From: Planctomycetota bacterium
Lineage (GTDB): Bacteria > Planctomycetota > Phycisphaerae > Sedimentisphaerales > Anaerobacaceae
DNA: 61,787 nt
Assembly (NCBI GenBank): GCA_022566315.1
Contig: JADFJC010000007.1
Location: forward strand, 1 to 61,787
Direction of reading: 5' to 3'
Part shown: one piece after another, positions 54,948 to 61,787 of the stretch
How the letters are laid out: each line of letters starts with the position of its first letter
How positions within the stretch are numbered: the stretch's first letter is position 1
Translations under genes and position numbers: made by a program
The notes under the pieces: model-generated
What the model was told of the DNA's origin: nothing
Databases searched by the model: none
Seen by the model: only the letters and a program-made list of their open reading frames with translations

Positions 54948-55082
54948 ATGAATATCTATGTGGGAAATTTGTCACGTGAGACAATTGAAGACAGCTTTTT
55001 TATTTCCGGGACAAGGTGCTCAGGTTGTAGGAATGGGCGCCGAAATTGCTCAATCGTTCCCTGTGGCGGCAGAAGTTTTTGA
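54948..55082 (+). pseudogene. Start of an RRM RNA-binding protein gene cut off by fabD
   Basis: ATG 54948 has AAGGA 7 nt upstream and opens MNIYVGNLSRETIED, the RNP2 strand (IYVGNL) and first helix of bacterial RRM proteins. After residue 15 the frame becomes unrelated (SFFISGTRC...) because the DNA is now fabD in another frame, and it stops at 55082. The match is too specific to be chance. The fragment therefore looks like a rearrangement junction that put an RRM gene start on top of fabD. Confidence 0.6.
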
Positions 55083-55944
55083 AAAAGCGAATGATATCGT
55101 CGGATTTGACCTGAGCAGGGTTTGCTTTGAAGGCCCCTTGGAACAATTAAACAGCACAACGATTTCGCAGCCTGCGATTTTTGTAACGTCTGTGGCCATA
55201 TTGGAAGTTCTCAAGACAAACCCTGCCGCAAGTAGTATAAATGCGGATGTAACAGCAGGTCTTAGCCTTGGCGAATATACCGCCCTCTATGCCGCTGGGC
55301 TGATTAGTTTTAAGGATGGACTTGTCCTTGTGCAGAAGCGCGGCCAGGCAATGCAGGCGGCGGCTGATGCCACTGACGGGACGATGGTCAGCATTATCGG
55401 CCTTGACGAAGAAAATGTCCGTCAGCTTTGTACCGAGGCCGCTGAGGGCGAATTGCTTGTGCCTGTTAATTTCAACTGCCCGGGACAGGTTGTAGTAAGC
55501 GGCAGCAAATCGGCCTGCAAACGGGCTGAACAGTTGGCTGAAAAGTATGGCGCTATAAAAGCTGTGCCGTTAGAGGTGGCAGGCGCTTTTCATACGGAAA
55601 TGATGTCCAGTGCGGCCGAGGTCCTTAAAGAAGCGTTGTCTGATTGTGAGATTTCAGAGCCGTCTGAAATCAAGACTATTGCCAATATTAACGCTGAGTA
55701 TTACGAATCAAGCCAGAAAATCGCAGAGGGCTTGATAAAGCAGTTGACTTGTCCTATTCTCTGGCAAAAATGTATGGAACGACTTCTGACTGATGGCCTC
55801 GAAAAGTTTTATGAGATTGGGCCGGGCAGGATCCTGACAGGACTTATGCGAAGAATCAACAGAAAAATAAAGGTTGTCAATGTAAGCACTCTGCAAGCGA
55901 TGGAAGAATTGTTAAAACAAATACCGTGTGAAAATCCCGGCTAA
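54958..55944 (+). CDS. fabD: Malonyl-CoA:ACP transacylase
   Basis: Up to 328 residues, with FLFPGQGAQVVGMG at the N-terminus. The nucleophile Ser lies in GLSLGEYTALYAAG (usually GHSLGEY) and the His in AGAFHTEMM. It loads malonyl groups onto ACP. The start is uncertain. ATG 54958 has no good ribosome binding site. GTG 54976, which gives MRQLKTAFLFPGQ, fits family lengths better and has GGGA about 10 nt upstream. The 5' end overlaps an RRM-like fragment in another frame, so translation may be coupled to it. Confidence 0.93.
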   Translation: MWEICHVRQLKTAFLFPGQGAQVVGMGAEIAQSFPVAAEVFEKANDIVGFDLSRVCFEGPLEQLNSTTISQPAIFVTSVAILEVLKTNPAASSINADVTAGLSLGEYTALYAAGLISFKDGLVLVQKRGQAMQAAADATDGTMVSIIGLDEENVRQLCTEAAEGELLVPVNFNCPGQVVVSGSKSACKRAEQLAEKYGAIKAVPLEVAGAFHTEMMSSAAEVLKEALSDCEISEPSEIKTIANINAEYYESSQKIAEGLIKQLTCPILWQKCMERLLTDGLEKFYEIGPGRILTGLMRRINRKIKVVNVSTLQAMEELLKQIPCENPG

Positions 55945-55983
55945 AACCCGGGGCTAAATACGAGATATTCGGAGATTTTAAGG

Positions 55984-56721
55984 ATGTCGGAAAAAAGACT
56001 GGCTGTTGTAACCGGTGCCGCCAGAGGGATAGGTCGGGCGATTGTTCTTGAATTGCTCAAGCAGGGCCGAATCGTTGCCGGGCTGGATATAAATGCCGAA
56101 CAGCTTACTGAGCTTGAGGATGTTGTAAAAGAAGCCGGTTTTACGGTCATAACTAAATGTGTGGATATAACCAAAACGGATGAATTGACAGAAGTGCTTA
56201 AGTCTCTGGCTGACGAACACGGCGGCATAGGGATTCTGGTTAACAATGCCGGCATTACTCGCGATAAACTGATGATGCAAATGAAAGAAGAGGATTTTGA
56301 CAAAGTTATTGACGTCAACCTTCGTGCCGCTTTTATAGCAACTGCCTTTGCCCTCAGGTCAATGGTAAGAAACAAATTCGGCCGGATAATAAACTTAAGC
56401 TCCATTGCGGGAATAATGGGACAGGCCGGCTCAAGCAACTATGCGGCCAGCAAGGCCGGGCTTATCGGCATGACCAAGTCGGTCGCACGGGAAGTCGGCA
56501 AAAAAAATATTACTGCAAATTGCATCGCACCTGGTTTTATTATGACCGAAATGACAGAAGTGCTCCCGGATGCGGTTAAAGACGCTGCAAAGCAGATTAT
56601 TCCGGTGCGACGGTTCGGTAAAGTCGAAGATGTTGCCAGAGCGGTCGCTTTTCTCGCCGGCGATGAGGCCGCTTACATTACCGGCCAGGTCCTCTGCGTG
56701 GACGGCGGTATGGCAATGTAA
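55984..56721 (+). CDS. fabG: 3-oxoacyl-ACP reductase
   Basis: 245 residues, a classical short-chain dehydrogenase. The Rossmann glycine motif is TGAARGIGRA, with NNAGITRDK next, then the catalytic Ser in INLSSIAGIMGQAGSS and YAASK with Tyr and Lys. It reduces 3-ketoacyl-ACP with NADPH. It follows fabD by 39 nt. A GGCTAAAAC/GGGGCTAAA direct repeat is visible in that short spacer. Confidence 0.96.
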   Translation: MSEKRLAVVTGAARGIGRAIVLELLKQGRIVAGLDINAEQLTELEDVVKEAGFTVITKCVDITKTDELTEVLKSLADEHGGIGILVNNAGITRDKLMMQMKEEDFDKVIDVNLRAAFIATAFALRSMVRNKFGRIINLSSIAGIMGQAGSSNYAASKAGLIGMTKSVAREVGKKNITANCIAPGFIMTEMTEVLPDAVKDAAKQIIPVRRFGKVEDVARAVAFLAGDEAAYITGQVLCVDGGMAM

Positions 56722-56740
56722 AAAAAAATAAAAAAAATGT

Positions 56741-56769
56741 TTGTAGATGGGTATTTTTGTATGTAATAT
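56741..56769 (+). promoter_or_regulatory. Possible promoter upstream of acpP
   Basis: TTGTAG (56741-56746), a 17-nt spacer and TAATAT (56764-56769) lie in an AT-rich stretch about 110 nt before acpP. An extra promoter for the abundant ACP would make sense. Weak consensus match. Confidence 0.35.
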
Positions 56770-56878
56770 ACTCGCCAATAAATAATAAATACAATTGGCT
56801 GTTGGTAGCAGCTATTGTTAATGGAGTTCGATCGTAAGGTTACTGAATAAAGTCCTGTTTAATTAGAGAGGAAAACAA

Positions 56879-57151
56879 GTGGGTACTGATGAAGTAGATG
56901 TTCAGGCAATTGAGGATAAAGTTATCGATATAATAAGTGAACAGATGGGCGCGGACAAGGCTGAAATAACACGTGAGACCTCATTTATTAACGACTTGAA
57001 TGCCGACTCATTGGATACGGTTGAGCTCGTTATGGAGTTTGAGGACGAGTTTGACATGAGCATTCCAGACGAGGAGGCCGAGAAGATACAGACAGTCGGC
57101 GCCGCAGTCCACTATATCGTCAATATTGTACAATCCAGGAGCCAAGAGTAG
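56879..57151 (+). CDS. acpP: Acyl carrier protein
   Basis: 90 residues with a GTG start preceded by GAGAGGAAAA. The phosphopantetheine Ser44 is in [19 protein letters not shown], the exact housekeeping ACP motif. The protein is acidic. It lies between fabG and fabF, the normal order. Confidence 0.96.
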   Translation: MGTDEVDVQAIEDKVIDIISEQMGADKAEITRETSFINDLNADSLDTVELVMEFEDEFDMSIPDEEAEKIQTVGAAVHYIVNIVQSRSQE

Positions 57152-57165
57152 CGAACAAGTTTAGT

Positions 57166-58410
57166 ATGAGTAAACGGCGAGTTGTTATTACGGGCTTAGG
57201 TTGTGTAACCGCCTTGGCCGAGTCCGCTGATGAACTTTTCACTGCGCTGTGCGAGGGTAAAAGCGGCATTTCTAATATAGAATCGTTCGATACCAGTGCA
57301 TACCCAGTACGGTTCGGTGGCGAAGTAAAAAACTTCGATGTAACCAAATACGTCGACAAGCGCCAGAGCAAGCGAATGGACCGCTTCACTCAGTTTGCCA
57401 TGGCCGCAGCAAGTCAGGCGTTGAATGACAGCGGCCTTGATTTCTCGAAAGAAGATGTCTTCCGTGCCGGTGCCATCGTAGGCACGGGCATAGGCGGCAT
57501 TAAGGAGATCGAAGATCAACACCTGAAAATCCTGGAGAAAGGCCCGAGTAAGGCTTCTCCATTTGGCGTTGTGCGGCTTATGGCCAACGCTGCCAGTGGC
57601 AACATCGCAATTCGTTACGGTCTAAGGGGTCCCACTTTTTGTGTTGTAAGCGCCTGTGCATCGGGGACTCACGCTATTGGAGAAGCTTTTCTTAACGTCG
57701 CCGGCGGACGAAGTGACATTATGATAACCGGCGGTGCCGAAGCCGCTCTTACGCCGATAGGATTGGCGTCATTTTGTGCTGCCAGGTCGCTGAGTACACG
57801 AAACGACAACCCGCAGGTTGCTTCGAGACCGTTTGACAGAGACAGAGACGGATTTGTCCTTTCTGAGGGAGCCGGGATATTGGTTCTGGAAGAAGAAGGC
57901 CGCGCAAAAAAACGCGGCGCGCATATCTATGCCGAGCTTCTCGGTTATGGTGCAACCGACGATGGCTATCACATTACTGCCCCCCTACCTGATGGCGACG
58001 GCGCTGCAGCAACGATGAAGCTGGCACTGGCCGATGCCAACCTACCACCGGAAAAGATAGACTATATCAACGCACACGGGACCGGTACCAAGTTGAACGA
58101 TGTAGCTGAAAGCGCAGCTATCAAGAAAATTTTCGGCGAGCACGCATATAAAACACCCGTCACCTCGACAAAGAGTTGTCTCGGACACCTGCTCGGCGCC
58201 AGCGGTGCCGTTGAGCTAATCGTATGTGTAAAAGTGATTAACGAATCGGTCATCCCCCCCACCACCAATCTGGAGAATCAGGATGAACAGTGTGATCTCA
58301 AGATGGATTACGTACCCCTGACAGCTCGACAGGCGAAGGTCAATATCGCTTTGAGCAACTCCTTCGGCTTTGGAGGCCATAATGCCTGCCTGGTCGTGGG
58401 AAAAGTTTAG
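57166..58410 (+). CDS. fabF: Beta-ketoacyl-ACP synthase II
   Basis: 414 residues. The full triad is visible: Cys164 (VSACASGTHA), a His in NAHGTGTKLND and a His in KSCLGHLLGASGA. The gate loop is FGFGGHN. It elongates acyl-ACP with malonyl-ACP. It is the last gene of the operon and is followed by a hairpin at 58411-58460. Confidence 0.96.
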   Translation: MSKRRVVITGLGCVTALAESADELFTALCEGKSGISNIESFDTSAYPVRFGGEVKNFDVTKYVDKRQSKRMDRFTQFAMAAASQALNDSGLDFSKEDVFRAGAIVGTGIGGIKEIEDQHLKILEKGPSKASPFGVVRLMANAASGNIAIRYGLRGPTFCVVSACASGTHAIGEAFLNVAGGRSDIMITGGAEAALTPIGLASFCAARSLSTRNDNPQVASRPFDRDRDGFVLSEGAGILVLEEEGRAKKRGAHIYAELLGYGATDDGYHITAPLPDGDGAAATMKLALADANLPPEKIDYINAHGTGTKLNDVAESAAIKKIFGEHAYKTPVTSTKSCLGHLLGASGAVELIVCVKVINESVIPPTTNLENQDEQCDLKMDYVPLTARQAKVNIALSNSFGFGGHNACLVVGKV

Positions 58411-58460
58411 CCCCGCAATTTTATGCCCCTGTGCCTTAGGTAATAGGTATTATTGCGGGG
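58411..58460 (+). terminator. Hairpin at the end of the fatty acid operon
   Basis: CCCCGCAAT (58411-58419) pairs perfectly with ATTGCGGGG (58452-58460), with a 32-nt loop, starting right after the fabF stop. The long loop makes it less stable than a typical terminator, and T-rich sequence follows (TCATTGTTTA). Confidence 0.5.
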
Positions 58461-59013
58461 TCATTGTTTAGCCGTCGTCGGTAAGCTTGCCCTGAGCTTG
58501 TGCCCAAGGTGCGAAGCCGAAGGGACGATGCCCTTTAATTCTACCCCTTTGGTTCTACCCGGATTGCCACTGACCCTTTAATCCTTAACTTCGAAGTTCG
58601 ACATTCAGATTCGATACCTATCCTGAGCGCAGTCAAAGGGAGATAAGCTTCTGAGTTTACCCTGAGCTTGTGCCCAAGGTGCGTAGGGAGTTTACCCTGA
58701 GTGTAATCGAAGGGAAGGGATATTCTTTTTTTATAACTTTAGTTCACTTTAGGCACTTTATCCGCCGCGGCGGATTTAGTTCACTTTAACTCTCTAATTC
58801 TCTAATCCACTAAAATTCATTTGCCTTTTCCCTTCTTTTCTGTTATTTTGTGCCATGAAAGTTAAAAGCACCCGCCAGCTCAAAGCTTCCTCGAAATAAC
58901 TTAAAATAAATTGACCTTCACGAGATACGCTTCACGAGATACGAGATACGAAAGTATTTGCCCTCGTTTCAGGCTGGGTGTAGACTAAAGAGATTAAGGA
59001 TGGGAGTTTTACT
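58461..59013. repeat. Repeat-rich spacer after fabF
   Basis: No gene is visible. A 24-bp unit CCCTGAGCTTGTGCCCAAGG(TGCG) occurs twice, at 58490-58513 and 58660-58683. Related CCCTGAG...GAAGGG units occur near 58620 and 58695. GCTTCACGAGATACGAGATACGA strings lie near 58930. These units belong to the same family as those at 36773-37530. Confidence 0.7.
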
Positions 59014-60198
59014 ATGAAACAACAAAGTACAACAAACCGAAAAATAGTCCGTTTTGTTGATGTATTTTTTATGTTTCTGTTGTGGGTAACTGCTTCAGCG
59101 GAAGGTGGTGAGTTGCCTCATAAAACAATTCAACAAATGTGCTTTACCTCTGACCTAATCATCGATGGGGCGCATATCGGCTACGGAAAAGTTCATGTTA
59201 ATCATATTTTTTATAAGTCTATGCCAACAATTGTGATACCCAAAACGATTTACGTCTCTTTGATTACCAGGCATAGCCGGATCATTGATGAGATCTTCAT
59301 GAGAGGAAAGAATGTTCCACCGATTACTACAAATCGGCTCGTATTATTTCTTATAAAGTCTAAGGAAGGAATGTTTCAGCCCATAGATGTGATCGGCAAT
59401 GGTAGCCAGGGTTTGTTCTGGTATGATGACAAGGCGTGTTACGGTTATGTGCAAGTTTCCAACCCAGGCCCATATTGCCTGATGGCTTCAAAGCCTGGCG
59501 GTTCTGGACGCATCCCCAAAGATAAGAATGCTATGTGGAAAGAGATTAAAATTGGCCTTGAACAACGTAGCCGATGGGAAGCTGTTGAGATGATTAAAGA
59601 TCCAAACGAACGTGCACGTCAGATGGCAACATATCTGTTGCCTGATACGGCACCTGAGGGATATGCACAGTCAGTAAACTTGCGACGAGCGATTCGCAAG
59701 ATTGGGCCAGCAGCCGTACCTGCCCTCGTAGAAGTTCTAAAGAAAGCCAAACCGGAAGATGGACTCAATTCAACAGTTTTGACGTTATACGACATTGGTC
59801 TCACTCACCCTGATGCGTTACGTCCGGCAGTACCGGCACTCTGCAAGTTATTATCTAAGCCAGGATCGAACAGTTTATATTATATCCTTAGCCCCCTAAC
59901 GGCTGCGCGTGATCCACGGGCGATCCTATATGTTCGTCCAATGCTTAAACACAAAGACAAACAAGTACGTGGACAAGCTGCGCGTGCCTTAGCAGCAATG
60001 AAGGACCAGAAGTCCTTTGATGAGATCGCAATATTGGTTGAAGAATCCAAAAATCCTGATGATCTACTCGACTATACCCTTGAGTTGGCAAGATCCCTAT
60101 TTGAGTTGGACCCAAAACGCGCCCGGCCAATCATTAAACAGGTTGAATGCGTACCGGGGAATGCTGGATTGCATTATTTCATAGCAGGTTTCAACTAA
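59014..60198 (+). CDS. Secreted HEAT-repeat protein of unknown function
   Basis: 394 residues. A signal peptide (VDVFFMFLLWVTASAEGG) is followed by a beta-rich domain of about 130 residues. HEAT-like helical repeats follow from about residue 205 (IGPAAVPALVEVLKKAKPED and VRGQAARALAAMKDQKSFDE). It probably mediates protein contacts. GGGAG precedes the start. The gene is more AT-rich than its neighbours and sits beside an insertion sequence, so it may belong to an acquired segment. Confidence 0.75.
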   Translation: MKQQSTTNRKIVRFVDVFFMFLLWVTASAEGGELPHKTIQQMCFTSDLIIDGAHIGYGKVHVNHIFYKSMPTIVIPKTIYVSLITRHSRIIDEIFMRGKNVPPITTNRLVLFLIKSKEGMFQPIDVIGNGSQGLFWYDDKACYGYVQVSNPGPYCLMASKPGGSGRIPKDKNAMWKEIKIGLEQRSRWEAVEMIKDPNERARQMATYLLPDTAPEGYAQSVNLRRAIRKIGPAAVPALVEVLKKAKPEDGLNSTVLTLYDIGLTHPDALRPAVPALCKLLSKPGSNSLYYILSPLTAARDPRAILYVRPMLKHKDKQVRGQAARALAAMKDQKSFDEIAILVEESKNPDDLLDYTLELARSLFELDPKRARPIIKQVECVPGNAGLHYFIAGFN

Positions 60199-60204
60199 GT
60201 GGTT

Positions 60205-60366
60205 ATGGCAACGAAACAAATAACTGCGGGAAATGTTGATATCATATTCTCCGAGCATTTCCTTAGTACCGGACATATTTACTATGTAAGGGTCAATTCT
60301 GATACAAGCAATCCTCGAATCGAGAAGGTCTTTCGTGAGATCAAGACTAAGAGCCTATCCGAATAA
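60205..60366 (+). CDS. Small ORF truncated near an insertion-sequence-like end
   Basis: 53 residues from ATG 60205, 6 nt after the HEAT gene stop, starting MATKQITAGNVDIIFSEH. The last codons (AAGAGCCTATCCGAATAA) look like an insertion-sequence terminal repeat, so the protein may have been cut short by an old insertion. No family is recognised. Confidence 0.4.
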   Translation: MATKQITAGNVDIIFSEHFLSTGHIYYVRVNSDTSNPRIEKVFREIKTKSLSE

Positions 60367-60430
60367 CCGTCTCGTTATGAGGCCGAGCGAAAAATTCGAG
60401 GCCAAGGCGTGACAAACTAGGGACAAACTA

Positions 60431-61661
60431 GTACTCCGTCCGCGGAATAAAGTCTGTTAGGTCTTTTTGCCGATAGGATTAACATAACAGTTAATTCCTT
60501 AATTCTGCAAGGAGGCCAACATGAAAAAATATATTGTTGAATTGACAAGTGAAGAACGCTCTGGGCTCAAGGACATCATCAAAGCTGAACGTATGGCGGC
60601 ACACAAACGGCGACATGCCCGTATTTTGCTTAAGGCCGACCAAGGGCCACAAGGTCCAGCCTGGAAAGACGCAGACATTGCCAATGCCTTTGATTGTACG
60701 ATCAAGAGTGTTGAGCGTCTTCGTAAGCGACTGGTTGAACACGGTTTGGAAGCGGCAATGGATCATGGCAATCGTGGTTCATATCGTGCAAAAAAACTGG
60801 ATGGCGTTGCTGAGGCGCATTTGATTGCAACAGCGTGTTCTCCTGCTCCTCATGGTCGGAATCGCTGGACGGTTAGACTGCTGGCCGAGGAGATGGTGTC
60901 GTTAGGTATTGTTGATTCGTGTAGTAAGTCCACGGTACACAATACGCTAAAAAAAACGAACTTAAGCCTCACTTAAACAAGTATTGGTGCATACCGCCAA
61001 AGGCAAATGCAACGTTTGTCGCAGCGATGGAAGATGTCTTAGAAGTGTATCTAAGACCTCGTAACAGCAAAATGCCATTAGTATGTCTTGACGAAGCATC
61101 GAAACAGCTTGTTGCTGAAACTCGTAAGTCGATTGCTGTTGAGCCGGGCAAACCGAAGCGTGTTGATGCTGAATATCGGCGTTGTGGAACCGCCAGCGTT
61201 TTTATGATGAATGCTCCACTGGAAGGCGAGCGGTATGTTCGAGTTCGTCAACGTCGAACACGGCAGGATTTTGCTGAAGTTATCCGCCATTTGTGTGATG
61301 AACTTTATCCTGAAGCAGAAAAAATCGTGTTGGTCATGGACAACCTTAACACGCATAATACAGCGTCGCTATATGAGGCATTCGAGCCTGCGGAAGCTTG
61401 GCGGTTGGCAGAAAAACTGGAAATTCATTATACGCCGAAACATGGCAGTTGGCTGAATATGGCTGAAATAGAATTGAGCATTCTTAGCCGTCAGTGCATG
61501 AAAGATTACTTTGAAAGCATTGAACAATTGACAATAGCTATTGCAGCTTGGGAACGTTTGAGAAATAGAAACAAGATAGGCATAGACTGGCAATTCACTA
61601 CAGCCGATGCCCGAATAAAACTGAGAAAACTGTACCCGACAATCTAGCGTGGATGGAGTAC
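60431..61661 (+). mobile_element. IS630-family insertion sequence
   Basis: About 1.2 kb. The inverted ends GTACTCCGTCCGCG (60431-60444) and GTACTCCATCCACG (reverse of 61648-61661) match at 12 of 14 positions. TA dinucleotides flank both sides (60429-60430 and 61662-61663), as expected for TA target duplication. The element carries one transposase split over two frames. The left flank contains a direct repeat of GACAAACTAG. The few differing end bases suggest the copy may still be fairly recent. Confidence 0.85.
60521..61647 (+). CDS. IS630 transposase in two frames joined by a -1 frameshift
   Basis: The first part (60521-60976, 151 residues) is an N-terminal helix-turn-helix DNA-binding region (IANAFDCTIKSVERLRKRLVE). 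The second part is open from near 60990 to 61647 and carries the DDE residues in VCLDEAS, VLVMDNLNTHN and WLNMAEIELS. A run of eight A (60949-60956) lies before the first stop. Slipping back one base on it joins LKK to NELKPHLNKYWCIPPK without a gap. Programmed frameshifting is known in IS630 relatives, but a decayed homopolymer would look the same. Confidence 0.8.
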
Positions 61662-61787
61662 TAGTTTCTTTAAGATAGAATTCAGATTAAGTGGCTCATT
61701 GACCAAATGAGTAAGAACATTGATTGAGTGAGGGATTTGGTAAGAGCCCTATGGTGGGCTTCGGATAAGCATGAATTTATTTTAAGG

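Noticed and set aside
54779-54979. Open frame covering the 65-bp repeat and leading into fabD
   Set aside because: It has no ribosome binding site, and outside the repeat its counterpart at copy 1 is not conserved. I kept the DNA repeat as the feature.

Overview
The window looks like a chromosomal segment from a bacterium of the Planctomycetota, most likely of the Phycisphaerae type. This rests on gene content: a Tat-exported type I sulfatase, DUF1080/LamG-type secreted proteins, a LamG protein with an EF-hand-like C-terminal tail, and many short palindromic intergenic repeats. It is inference, because no rRNA gene is present. I found no tRNA, rRNA or CRISPR array.

Left part, mostly minus strand (1-34385). 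An AT-rich restriction-modification methylase and an edge ORF (1-3080) come first. They are followed by an NtrB/NtrC-like two-component pair, pnp and rpsO. Next come a secreted PA14/discoidin/LamG protein whose 3' end looks frameshifted, then ruvX, a mannose-1-phosphate guanylyltransferase and pgi. A polysaccharide block follows: sulfatase, GH2, agarase-like GH-A protein and GH10 xylanase (15285-21507). The rest is a long run of close-packed genes: UvrD/PcrA helicase, an unrecognised helical-repeat membrane protein, an ABC-2 exporter, a P1B metal ATPase, and three consecutive SPFH/band-7 genes.

Middle (34590-37530). This holds a lone ABC-2 permease, a GNAT acetyltransferase, remnants of toxin-antitoxin modules (an orphan HicB-like antitoxin and a truncated PIN gene with a promoter that predicts a leaderless mRNA), and a repeat-rich spacer.

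Right part, mostly plus strand (37531-61787). A compact second acyl-carrier system (dehydratase, long ACP, dehydratase, two ketosynthases) is the most unusual locus. One ketosynthase has Cys-His-Asn in place of the usual Cys-His-His, so the pair resembles a catalytic/partner ketosynthase dimer. Then come serS, a DUF1080-TIM-barrel fusion, small secreted proteins, a YggU protein, a MATE transporter and a TPR/transglutaminase protein. The main fatty acid synthesis operon follows (rpmF-plsX-fabH-fabK-like-fabD-fabG-acpP-fabF). It has no dehydratase, which the second locus could supply. The fabD start overlaps what looks like the beginning of an RRM RNA-binding protein gene, just downstream of a 65-bp repeat that recurs in inverted orientation 46 kb away. 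The window ends with a HEAT-repeat protein and an IS630-family element flanked by TA and carrying an A8 frameshift signal.
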